A stretch of DNA of 64,000 nt, taken from Flaviramulus sp. (lineage in GTDB: Bacteria; Bacteroidota; Bacteroidia; Flavobacteriales; Flavobacteriaceae). Below, one piece after another: positions 35,713 to 43,827 of this stretch (within the stretch, counting starts at the first letter, position 1; each line of letters opens with the position of its first letter). A program made the translations under genes and the position numbers. The stretch covers positions 62,001-126,000 of the forward strand of contig JANQTJ010000015.1 in the NCBI GenBank assembly GCA_030731745.1, given 5' to 3'. The notes beneath the pieces are model-generated. The model did not search any database, had not been told where the DNA came from, and saw nothing but the letters and a program-made list of their open reading frames with translations.

Positions 35713-35928
35713 ATGAAAATTATTGATAAAGCTCTAGAATTCGAACAACGTAAACATACTTTTAAAACAACTAGTGAGCGGATTGAATCTTCGAGAGAAG
35801 TTAAAGATTTAATATTAGGTTTAAATTCTCTATATAAAGAAGAAAAAGATCCCGAAATAATGGATCTAATGAAAAGACTAACCGTTATTAAACAAAAAAT
35901 AGAAAAAAGGCTTAAGGGCAGGCCATAA
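35713..35928 (+). CDS. Small helical charged protein (paralogue B)
   Basis: A 71-residue protein matching paralogue A along its whole length (DKALEFEQRKHTF, SREVKDLILGLNSLYK, MKRLTVIKQKIEKRLKG). About half of the residues are identical by eye, with the same spacing and no gaps. It differs by lacking the extra C-terminal tail. The 134-base gap before it holds no ORF and may contain its own promoter. It is followed by the SDR gene after 22 bases. Confidence 0.7.
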   Translation: MKIIDKALEFEQRKHTFKTTSERIESSREVKDLILGLNSLYKEEKDPEIMDLMKRLTVIKQKIEKRLKGRP

Positions 35929-35950
35929 ATATAAATTGCCCTAAAACCAT

Positions 35951-36634
35951 ATGAAAACAATTATTTTAATAGGTGGAAGTAAGGGTATTGGAAATGCCAT
36001 ATTAAAAAATCTCCTTAAACATAGCAAAGTAATTAATATTAGTAGAACTTCACCAGAAGAAACACATACTAACTTAACACACTATTCATGCGATGCTGTT
36101 AAAGAAAAATTACCAGAAATTGATGCTGCAGATGGCTTAATTTATTGCCCAGGAAGTATCAACTTAAAACCTATATCGAGACTAAGTATTGATGATTTTA
36201 AGGACGACTTCGACATTAACGTTTTAGGGGCTGTTAAAGCCATCCAAAAATACCTAACTATTCTTAAAAGTGGCAATAAACCTGCCATTCTTTTATTTAG
36301 CACGGTTGCTGCAAAATTAGGTATGCCCTTTCACGCAAGTATAGCGACATCAAAAGCAGGTGTCGAAGGTTTAGTAAAATCTTTAGGTGCAGAATTAGCT
36401 CCAATTGTTCGAATTAATGCAATTGCTCCAACGGTTACAGATACAGCACTAGCTTCGAAACTTCTTAGAAATGAGAAAATGATTGAAAATATTACAGAAC
36501 GTCATCCTTTAAAAAAGTTTCTAAATCCTGAAGAAGTAGCCCATATGGCAGAGTTTCTAATATCTGATAAAGCAGCCTCATTATCTGGTCAAATCTTTGA
36601 AATGGATTGTGGTATTGTTAGTTTTAAAATATAA
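35951..36634 (+). CDS. SDR-fold protein lacking the catalytic Tyr
   Basis: A 227-residue short-chain dehydrogenase-like protein. The nucleotide motif IGGSKGIGNAI lies at residues 7-17 and the Ser of FSTVAA (Ser117) is in place. In the YxxxK motif the Lys is kept (Lys135) but the Tyr position holds Ile131 (ASIATSKAG). RINAIAPTVTDTALA follows as usual. With the main proton donor missing, classical carbonyl reduction is doubtful; a structural or altered role is possible. Glutathione peroxidase follows 3 bases after it. Confidence 0.85.
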   Translation: MKTIILIGGSKGIGNAILKNLLKHSKVINISRTSPEETHTNLTHYSCDAVKEKLPEIDAADGLIYCPGSINLKPISRLSIDDFKDDFDINVLGAVKAIQKYLTILKSGNKPAILLFSTVAAKLGMPFHASIATSKAGVEGLVKSLGAELAPIVRINAIAPTVTDTALASKLLRNEKMIENITERHPLKKFLNPEEVAHMAEFLISDKAASLSGQIFEMDCGIVSFKI

Positions 36635-36637
36635 TTT

Positions 36638-37180
36638 ATGAATCCATTTATAGCATTTTTAGCTACGCTGTTTTCTATACAAAGCAACCCTAAAGAAAAA
36701 ATGAATATAGAATCAATTTATGATATCACCATTAATTCTATTAATGGGCAACACATTAATTTATCTGATTTCAGAGGTAAATACTTGCTATTTGTAAATG
36801 TTGCCTCTAAGTGTGGTTTTACACCTCAATACAAAGAGCTTCAAGAACTTCATGAAAATTATAAAGATAAACTTCAAATTATTGGCATTCCTTGTAATCA
36901 ATTTGGAAATCAAGAACCAGGAAATTCAAATGAAATTGTATCATTTTGTGAAGTGAATTATGGTGTTACTTTTTTAATCAGCGAAAAAATTGATGTTAAA
37001 GGAAAAAACCAACATCCTTTATATAGCTGGTTAACTCAAAAAATAAATAATGGCAAAACTGACTCTTCTGTTAAATGGAACTTTCAAAAATACTTAGTTG
37101 ATACGAATGGACAATTAATTGATTATTATTTATCTGTAACAAGCCCATTAAATTCTAAAATAACTAAACACCTAAAATAA
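36638..37180 (+). CDS. Glutathione peroxidase-family peroxidase
   Basis: A thiol peroxidase that reduces hydrogen peroxide and lipid peroxides. The peroxidatic Cys is in NVASKCGFTPQYKELQEL, then IGIPCNQFGNQEPG gives the Gln and resolving-region Cys, and WNFQKYLVD the Trp-Asn pair. The ORF starts with about 20 hydrophobic residues (MNPFIAFLATLFSI) that could be a signal anchor; an internal Met before NIESIYD would give a normal cytosolic form. Most Cys-type bacterial members use thioredoxin. Its place in the island fits photo-oxidative stress. Confidence 0.92.
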   Translation: MNPFIAFLATLFSIQSNPKEKMNIESIYDITINSINGQHINLSDFRGKYLLFVNVASKCGFTPQYKELQELHENYKDKLQIIGIPCNQFGNQEPGNSNEIVSFCEVNYGVTFLISEKIDVKGKNQHPLYSWLTQKINNGKTDSSVKWNFQKYLVDTNGQLIDYYLSVTSPLNSKITKHLK

Positions 37181-37183
37181 AAC

Positions 37184-37351
37184 ATGTTCGGTTTATTCAA
37201 AAAAAAATCAGAAGTTGATAAACTTCAAAATAAATACAAATCTTTAATGAAAGAATGGCATGCGCTATCTAGTATAAATAGATCTGAAAGTGATAAAAAA
37301 TATGCTGAAGCTGAAGAAATAGCTAAACAAATTGAAAAATTAAAACTTTGA
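37184..37351 (+). CDS. Lacal_2735-family small protein
   Basis: A 55-residue ORF too short for the track: MFGLFKKKSEVDKLQNKYKS followed by LMKEWHALSSINRSESDKKY and an AEAEEIAKQIEKLKL tail. This layout is the flavobacterial Lacal_2735 type, a helical charged protein of unknown function. It starts 3 bases after the peroxidase stop, and its TGA overlaps the TTG start of tspO, so it is embedded in the operon. Confidence 0.8.
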   Translation: MFGLFKKKSEVDKLQNKYKSLMKEWHALSSINRSESDKKYAEAEEIAKQIEKLKL

Positions 37352-37809
37352 AATTATTTAAATATATTTTCGTTTTTTTAATTATAAACTTTAGCGCTTT
37401 AGCTATAGGAACTTGGTTGATGAATGATGGTCCGCAAACAGATTGGTATATCAATTTAAACCAAGCGCCATGGACACCACCTGGTTGGGTTTTTGGTGCA
37501 GTATGGACAACTATAATGATATGTTTTTCAGTATATATGGGTTATCTGTACAAAATTCTACCAGCAAAAAATATATTATTATTATTTACTGTCCAATTTA
37601 TCCTTAACGTGCTTTGGAATTATGTTTTCTTTAACCAACACATGGTTGGTTTAGGACTTACCTTTATATTAATGTTAACTTTAATTATTGGGGTTTTTAT
37701 GTTTTCGCATTACAAAACATTAAAAACTAAAAATTTATTAATAGCGCCCTATTTTATTTGGTTATGTATAGCCACCTCACTTAATGCTTATATTTTATTT
37801 TATAACTAA
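37348..37809 (+). CDS. tspO: TspO/MBR-family membrane protein
   Basis: A 153-residue inner-membrane protein with five helices. It has the motifs APWTPPGWVFGAVWTTIM near residue 34 and NVLWNYVFF near 92, which line the tetrapyrrole/sterol-binding pocket. TspO proteins bind porphyrins and can break them down under light, so it fits an island of light-stress genes. The TTG start overlaps the TGA of the preceding small gene by 3 bases; the next ATG shares one base with its stop region (TAATG). Confidence 0.93.
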   Translation: MKLFKYIFVFLIINFSALAIGTWLMNDGPQTDWYINLNQAPWTPPGWVFGAVWTTIMICFSVYMGYLYKILPAKNILLLFTVQFILNVLWNYVFFNQHMVGLGLTFILMLTLIIGVFMFSHYKTLKTKNLLIAPYFIWLCIATSLNAYILFYN

Positions 37810-38270
37810 TGAAAATTTACACACTACATAAAAAACAAAACCTACCTATTTCTATAGATAAAGCTTGGGATTTTTTATCAGATCCCAAAAATCTTAAAAC
37901 TATAACACCAGAATATATGGGATTCCATATATTATCAGGAGCAGACAGACCAATGTTTGCAGGACAAATAATTCAATACATCGTAACACCAGTATTCGGA
38001 ATTAAAACAAAATGGGTAACTGAAATTACACATAGCATTGATAAACACTATTTTGTTGATGAACAGCGTTTTGGACCATACGCCTTATGGCATCATAAAC
38101 ATTTTATAAAAGAAATTGATGGCGGTGTTGAAATGGAAGATATAATTGACTACAAAGTACCTTTTGGGATACTCGGACAATTAGTTCATCCTATTCTAGT
38201 AAAGCCAAAACTAGAAGAGATTTTTAACTATAGAACAAAAAAATTAGAAGAATTATTCGGGGTTTACTAA
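37809..38270 (+). CDS. SRPBCC-family ligand-binding protein
   Basis: A 153-residue START/polyketide-cyclase-like protein. The opening LPISIDKAWDFLSDPKNLKTITPEYM has the typical helix and PxxL region, and GPYALWHHKHFIKE and DIIDYKVPFGILGQLVHPI follow. Such proteins bind hydrophobic ligands in a deep pocket; it is often labelled a cell division inhibitor-like protein because of distant SulA annotation, which is not meaningful here. It sits between tspO and a photolyase, an order seen in other flavobacteria from memory. Confidence 0.82.
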   Translation: MKIYTLHKKQNLPISIDKAWDFLSDPKNLKTITPEYMGFHILSGADRPMFAGQIIQYIVTPVFGIKTKWVTEITHSIDKHYFVDEQRFGPYALWHHKHFIKEIDGGVEMEDIIDYKVPFGILGQLVHPILVKPKLEEIFNYRTKKLEELFGVY

Positions 38271-38287
38271 AAGTAAAAAACTTATTA

Positions 38288-39595
38288 ATGAAACAACCCA
38301 TTGCTATTTTCTGGTTTCGACGTGATTTAAGATTAGAAGACAATCATGGACTATTTGAAGCTTTATCTGGAAATGAAAAAGTACTTCCTATTTTTATTTT
38401 TGATTCCGATATTTTAGAAAAATTACCAAAAGAAGATGCTAGGGTTACCTTTATTCATCAAATACTGCAAAACATAAATACAAAGCTTAAAAATGAATAT
38501 AATAGTGGTATTTCTATATCACATGGTAAACCTCTAGATGTTTTTAAAGATCTTATCGTAAATTTTAACATTAAAAGTGTTTATACTAATCATGATTACG
38601 AACCATATGCAAGAAAACGAGATTCTGAAATTGAAACTTTTTTAAATGAAAATGGAGTTGTTTTTTCCTCATTTAAAGATCAAGTAATATTTGAAAAGCA
38701 TGATGTCATTAAAAGTGACGGGACTCCTTATTTGGTTTACACACCTTACATGAAGCAATGGAAAAAAATATTTGAAGGTAATCCTTTAAATACATATACT
38801 TCAGAAGAAAAACTTCATAATTTAGTTACTAATATAGAACCACAAAATGTAAATTTAAGTGAGATAGGCTTTGTAAAATCAAATGAAGTCATTAAAGATT
38901 TTACAGTAACACCAAAATTAATACAAACATACGAAGCTACCAGAAACTTTCCTTCCCAAGATAGCACCTCAAGACTAGGACCTCATTTACGTTTTGGTAC
39001 AGTAAGCATAAGGGCTATGGTAAAAAAAGCAATTGCAGAAAAAAATGAAATTTTTTGGAATGAATTAATTTGGAGAGAGTTTTTTACAAATATTTTATGG
39101 CATTTTCCTAATACAAAAAATAAATCTTTTAAACCTCAATATGACCGTATTGAATGGCGAAATGATGAAAAAGAATTTAAGGCTTGGTGTGAAGGCAAAA
39201 CCGGCTATCCTTTAGTAGATGCGGGAATGCGACAATTAAACCAATCAGGATTTATGCATAACCGTGTACGGATGTTAGTTGGAAGTTTTTTATGTAAACA
39301 TTTACTTATTGATTGGCGATGGGGTGAAGCTTATTTTGCTAAAAAACTCCATGATTATGAAATGGCTAGTAATATAGGAAATTGGCAATGGGTAGCAGGC
39401 TGTGGTGTTGATGCAGTACCTTATTTCAGAATTTTTAACCCAACAAGTCAAATTGAAAAATTTGATAAAAATTTAGAATATATCAAAAAGTGGGTTCCAG
39501 ATTTTCAAGAGCTAACATACCCCTCACACATAGTAGACCATAAAATGGCTAGAGAACGTTGTTTAAAGGTCTATAAAAGTGCTTTAAATAGTTGA
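38288..39595 (+). CDS. phrB: Deoxyribodipyrimidine photolyase, class I CPD type
   Basis: A 435-residue FAD light-driven DNA repair enzyme. The antenna domain begins IFWFRRDLRLEDNHGL. The FAD domain has SRLGPHLRFGTVS, FWNELIWREFF, GYPLVDAGMRQLNQSGFMHN and the complete electron-transfer and flavin segment ASNIGNWQWVAGCG, followed by the closing FNPTSQIEKFD. All active-site landmarks of class I CPD photolyases are intact, unlike the cryptochrome at 32.3 kb. It closes run 2 and is followed by a hairpin terminator. Confidence 0.95.
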   Translation: MKQPIAIFWFRRDLRLEDNHGLFEALSGNEKVLPIFIFDSDILEKLPKEDARVTFIHQILQNINTKLKNEYNSGISISHGKPLDVFKDLIVNFNIKSVYTNHDYEPYARKRDSEIETFLNENGVVFSSFKDQVIFEKHDVIKSDGTPYLVYTPYMKQWKKIFEGNPLNTYTSEEKLHNLVTNIEPQNVNLSEIGFVKSNEVIKDFTVTPKLIQTYEATRNFPSQDSTSRLGPHLRFGTVSIRAMVKKAIAEKNEIFWNELIWREFFTNILWHFPNTKNKSFKPQYDRIEWRNDEKEFKAWCEGKTGYPLVDAGMRQLNQSGFMHNRVRMLVGSFLCKHLLIDWRWGEAYFAKKLHDYEMASNIGNWQWVAGCGVDAVPYFRIFNPTSQIEKFDKNLEYIKKWVPDFQELTYPSHIVDHKMARERCLKVYKSALNS

Positions 39596-39699
39596 AAACA
39601 AAACTTTATCGAAAATACACCTAGTTATACGTATTGCTTATTTAGACAAAAAAAGATTAAATTTAAAAATGACTAAACTTTGAAAACTATTTAAGTAAG

Positions 39700-39732
39700 A
39701 AAAACGTAATTATGATTATAAATTACGTTTTT
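39700..39732. terminator. Terminator after the photolyase gene
   Basis: AAAAACGTAATT (39700-39711) pairs exactly with AATTACGTTTTT (39721-39732) around a 9-base loop. It follows the photolyase stop by about 105 bases and ends run 2 of the light island. Confidence 0.8.
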
Positions 39733-39952
39733 CAATTAGTTTCTTCTCACAAAAAAATAACTTGTTCAGAATTTAAAACTGGAAAATTCAAACACACAAA
39801 TCCTGAATTTAAAGATTGGCTAATTACAAGAAATGATACCATTCAAATAAAAAAACAAGACTTCTGATATAGAAATATATAGTTTAATTAACTGGAAAAC
39901 TGATTGCTAATTTGTTTTAACTTATAATAAAGTATCAAACTCTAATAACTGA
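39712..39952 (+). pseudogene. Degraded remnant of a small flavobacterial protein gene
   Basis: The 599-base gap between photolyase and BNR genes has no intact gene. One frame encodes TCSEFKTGKFKHTNPEFKDW and LITRNDTIQI, then stops at 39865. One base on, another frame continues with DIEIYSLINWKTDC, hits TAA at 39908, and goes on FVLTYNKVSNSN to 39950. Joined, this resembles a family of short flavobacterial proteins with a CxxFKxGKFKY...WxITRNDS...IEW...DC...LTY pattern, recalled from memory. The apparent ATG lies in the terminator loop, so the true start is lost. It has at least one frameshift and one stop. The remaining roughly 240 bases to 40194 hold nothing but a TAACTTTA box. Confidence 0.55.
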
Positions 39953-40194
39953 AATTATATTTGTAAAGTGTTCATTATTAATATTATAAAAATTATTATG
40001 AAAAAATATGTTTGTATTAAAAAATGAATCAATGAGTTATATGAGATCATAAATGATAAAAATTCAATAACCTATTTAATTAATTAATAGTTGAAAACAT
40101 AACATATATAAATATAAAGAAAAACAAAATTATTGCTAACTTTATGACATTCGATAATTCCTAGAAAGTTTAAACTAACCTTAATTAAATCTTT

Positions 40195-43100
40195 ATGAAA
40201 AAAATCTATTATTTCCTTTTAGTTTTTCTTATTAGCTTACCAACTCAAGTACTCGCTCAACAATCTACAGACAAAAAAAAAGAAGACCCTTTTGATGGGT
40301 TGAAGTTTAGAAGTATAGGGCCTGCTTTTATGAGCGGACGAATAGCAGATATTAAAATTCATCCAAAAAACGAAAACATATGGTACGTAGCTGTTGGGTC
40401 TGGAGGTGTTTGGAAAACCTTAAATGCAGGAACAACATGGACACCAATTTTTGATGAACAAACTTCATATTCTATTGGGACTGTAACTATAGATCCAAAT
40501 AATTCAGAAACTATTTGGGTTGGTACAGGAGAAGATATTGGTGGTAGACACGTTGGTTATGGTGATGGCGTTTATAAAAGTGAAGATGGAGGTACTACGT
40601 GGAAAAATATGGGCCTTAAAAACTCACAACACATTTCAAGAATATTAATTCATCCAGAAAATAGCAATATCATTTGGGTAACAGCTCAAGGTCCACTTTG
40701 GAATAAAGGTGGTGAGCGTGGTTTATATAAATCAATTGATGGCGGAAATACTTGGAAAAAAACATTAGGTGATAATGAATGGACGGGAGCTACTGATTTG
40801 GTTATAGATCCAAATAAACCAGATATTATGTATGCTGCAACTTGGCAAAGACACAGAACTGTTGCTGCATATATAGGAGGAGGACCTGGAACTGCTCTTT
40901 ATAAAAGCAAGGATGGTGGAGATACGTGGGATAAATTGACAAATGGACTACCTAAATCATGGATGGGAAAAATAGGTTTAGCTATGTCTCACTTTGATTC
41001 AAACATACTTTATGCTGCCATAGAACTAGATAGAAGAACTGGTGGTTTATATAGGTCTGAAGATGGGGGTGCTTCTTGGAAAAAAATGTCGGATGCTGTT
41101 TCAGGAGGTACAGGACCACATTATTATCAAGAACTTTATGCATCACCACATCAAAAAGATAGGTTATACCTAATGGATAATAATTTGCAAATTTCTGAAG
41201 ATGGAGGTAAGACTTTTTATCGTATGAATGAAAAAAACAAACATGGTGATAACCATGCTATAGCCTTTAAAAAAAGCGACCCTAATTACTTAATTGTTGG
41301 TTCAGATGGTGGCATGTATGAATCCTTCGACCTAACAAAAACATGGAAATATATTGAAAACTTACCCTTAACACAATTCTACAAAGTAGCCGTTGATGAT
41401 GCGAAACCTTTTTATAATATCTATGGAGGCACACAGGATAATAGTACTGAAGGAGGTCCTTCTAGAACAGATAATATTCAAGGCATTCAGAATAGTGATT
41501 GGAGAGTTGTTTTAAATTGGGATGGACACCAGCCAGCTACAGAACCGGGTAATCCTGATATTATTTACGGGGAACGACAAGAAGGAACTTTATCAAGAAT
41601 TGACATGAGCACTGGTGAAGTTGTTGATATTCAACCACAACCATCAGAGAATGAAAATTTTGAACGATTTAATTGGGATGCTCCAATACTAGTGAGTCCA
41701 CATTCGCCTACTACCATTTATTTTGCATCACAACGTGTATGGAAATCAGAAAACCGTGGTGATAACTGGACTGCTATTTCAGAAGATCTTACAAGAAATG
41801 AAGAACGATTAGCATTACCAATTATGGGTAAAAATCAATCTTGGGATGCACCTTGGGATGTTTCAGCAATGTCTAACTATAATACGATTACATCATTAGC
41901 AGAATCTCCAAAACAAAAAGGTTTAATTTATGCTGGAACAGATGATGGACGAATAAACATAACAGAAAACGGAGGTCTAAATTGGACAACTATAGAGTTA
42001 AGTAAAATAACTGGAGTTCCTGCAACAGCATTTATAAATGATATAAAAGCAGATTTATTTGATGCCAATGTGGTTTACATGGCTTTAGATAATCACAAAT
42101 ATGGCGATTTTAACCCTTATCTTCTAAAAAGTAATAATAGAGGTAAATCATGGACTTCTATTTCCAGTAGTATCCCAGACCGAAATTTAGTTTGGAGAAT
42201 AGTTCAAGATCATGTAAATAAAAACTTATTATTTATAGCTACAGAATTTGGTATATATTTTTCAGTAAGTAGTGGTCAAAAATGGACGCAAATTAAGGGA
42301 GGCATTCCAACGATATCATTTAGAGATTTAGCGATTCAAAAAAGAGAAAACGACTTAGTAGCTGCTTCATTTGGTAGAGGTTTTTATGTACTTGATGATT
42401 ATTCCGCCTTGAGAGATATATCTGAATCTATAATAGATCAAAAAACCACATTATTCCCGGTTCGTGATGCTTGGTGGTACATACCACGTTCTCATCTTGG
42501 TTTTGAAGAAGGAAAAGGAAGTCAAGGTGATTCTCATTTTATTGCACCAAACCCTGATTTTGGAGCTACATTTACTTATTATTTAAAAGAGGTTAAAACA
42601 CCTAAAAAGAAATCTAGAAAGGAGAAAGAAAAAACAATGATAAGTGTTGATATCCCTTTTCCTGGTTGGGATACGCTTGAAAATGAGAAGTTGGAGACTG
42701 AAGCAAAACTTCTTTTCTCAATAACTAATAGTGAGGGTGAAGTTATAAGAAGAATAGAAACACTAGCAAAAGTTGGAATGCATAGAATTACATGGGATTT
42801 ATCTTATCCAAATATGAATCCAATTACATTAAACCAAAATTCTGAAAATCAAGTGACTCCAAAAGGTTTTTTAGCACCAACAGGAATATACACAGTTAGA
42901 ATGTACCTTGTGGAGAATGGTAATGTAGAAACACTGTCAGAACCTATTTCATTTAATGTTAAACCTTTACGGGAATCAGCTTTAGAAGGTTCTAGTATAG
43001 AAAAAACATCAGAATTCTGGCGCTCATTTGAAAATGCTAATAGGAATGCATCACAATTCAATATTCAAATTAATAAAGCTACTAAAAGAGCTAAAGCATT

Positions 43101-43443
43101 ACACATAGCTATTCAAAGAAGTACTATATCTCCAGGTGGTATTGATAAAGATTTAGCCGAAATAACTAATAATATAGAAAGATTGAGATCATCATATTAT
43201 GGAAATCAAGCTAAAGTGGAAGTTGGTGAAAAAGCCGCTCCTACAGTAGACACAAGAATGTTTGCGATATTAAGAGGTATCGAATCATCAACCTATGGTC
43301 CAACTTCAATTCATAAAGAGCAACTAAGTATTATTGAAAAACAGTTATCTATCTCACTAGCTAAATTGAATGAAATAAAATCACTATTAGATACAATAAC
43401 TAGCAAACTTCAAGAAGCTGGATCTCCCTATATTGAAGATTAA
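40195..43443 (+). CDS. BNR/Vps10-type beta-propeller protein (glycosyl hydrolase-like annotation)
   Basis: A 1082-residue exported protein (signal peptide about 1-21, ending VLAQ). Residues 30-740 carry many Asp-box/BNR repeats, such as YKSEDGGTTWKNMGL, YKSKDGGDTWDKL and YRSEDGGASWKKM, forming one or two beta-propellers like the Vps10/sortilin domain. The C-terminal 300 residues include a beta-sandwich-like stretch and a helical tail. Databases often call it a glycosyl hydrolase, but no catalytic pair of known glycosidases is visible and the propeller alone does not prove sialidase action. It has its own terminator and is separated from the glucan locus by tRNA-Arg. Confidence 0.85.
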   Translation: MKKIYYFLLVFLISLPTQVLAQQSTDKKKEDPFDGLKFRSIGPAFMSGRIADIKIHPKNENIWYVAVGSGGVWKTLNAGTTWTPIFDEQTSYSIGTVTIDPNNSETIWVGTGEDIGGRHVGYGDGVYKSEDGGTTWKNMGLKNSQHISRILIHPENSNIIWVTAQGPLWNKGGERGLYKSIDGGNTWKKTLGDNEWTGATDLVIDPNKPDIMYAATWQRHRTVAAYIGGGPGTALYKSKDGGDTWDKLTNGLPKSWMGKIGLAMSHFDSNILYAAIELDRRTGGLYRSEDGGASWKKMSDAVSGGTGPHYYQELYASPHQKDRLYLMDNNLQISEDGGKTFYRMNEKNKHGDNHAIAFKKSDPNYLIVGSDGGMYESFDLTKTWKYIENLPLTQFYKVAVDDAKPFYNIYGGTQDNSTEGGPSRTDNIQGIQNSDWRVVLNWDGHQPATEPGNPDIIYGERQEGTLSRIDMSTGEVVDIQPQPSENENFERFNWDAPILVSPHSPTTIYFASQRVWKSENRGDNWTAISEDLTRNEERLALPIMGKNQSWDAPWDVSAMSNYNTITSLAESPKQKGLIYAGTDDGRINITENGGLNWTTIELSKITGVPATAFINDIKADLFDANVVYMALDNHKYGDFNPYLLKSNNRGKSWTSISSSIPDRNLVWRIVQDHVNKNLLFIATEFGIYFSVSSGQKWTQIKGGIPTISFRDLAIQKRENDLVAASFGRGFYVLDDYSALRDISESIIDQKTTLFPVRDAWWYIPRSHLGFEEGKGSQGDSHFIAPNPDFGATFTYYLKEVKTPKKKSRKEKEKTMISVDIPFPGWDTLENEKLETEAKLLFSITNSEGEVIRRIETLAKVGMHRITWDLSYPNMNPITLNQNSENQVTPKGFLAPTGIYTVRMYLVENGNVETLSEPISFNVKPLRESALEGSSIEKTSEFWRSFENANRNASQFNIQINKATKRAKALHIAIQRSTISPGGIDKDLAEITNNIERLRSSYYGNQAKVEVGEKAAPTVDTRMFAILRGIESSTYGPTSIHKEQLSIIEKQLSISLAKLNEIKSLLDTITSKLQEAGSPYIED

Positions 43444-43466
43444 AAAGAGTATGTTTTAGGAAACAA

Positions 43467-43497
43467 AAAACCCCACAATTCATAATAGTGGGGTTTT
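43467..43497. terminator. Terminator between the BNR gene and tRNA-Arg
   Basis: AAAACCCCAC (43467-43476) and GTGGGGTTTT (43488-43497) form a 10-pair stem with an 11-base loop and T runs in both directions. It can end both the BNR transcript and the oppositely oriented tRNA transcript. Confidence 0.88.
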
Positions 43498-43508
43498 AAT
43501 TTATTAAG

Positions 43509-43582
43509 TGAGCCCTAAAGGATTCGAACCTTTGACCGCCTCCTTAGAAGGGAGGTGCTCTATCCAGCTGAGCTAAGAGCCC
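43509..43582 (-). tRNA. tRNA-Arg (TCT anticodon)
   Basis: The minus strand folds as a full cloverleaf: acceptor GGGCTCT against AGGGCTC (two G-U pairs), D arm GCTCAGCTGGATAGAGC, anticodon stem CCTCC/GGAGG around CTTCTAA (anticodon TCT), T arm AAAGG-TTCGAAT-CCTTT and discriminator A. The 245 bases between it and the regulator gene contain no ORF. Confidence 0.95.
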
Positions 43583-43827
43583 TCATCACGGAAACATTTA
43601 TTTATGTAAATTTCCGGAGAGCAAATATAAAATTAACTATATATCTAACCAAAAGAAATGTTTATTATTTTTTGTGAAAATTATTTTTAAAATCAGTATT
43701 AAAAATCAGGGTATTAGCTCTGTAAATATTTATTTAAAATTTCTTTTTGCCTAAAAAAAACTATACAAGTATTCTGGAAGTAGTTATTTTCATTATATTA
43801 GTAACACTACAACTAAAATAAATAATT

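Noticed and set aside
40195-43443. Including the BNR/Vps10 protein in the glucan locus as a glycosidase
   Set aside because: It has its own terminator and a tRNA separates it from the locus; the propeller repeats do not show a glycosidase active site.
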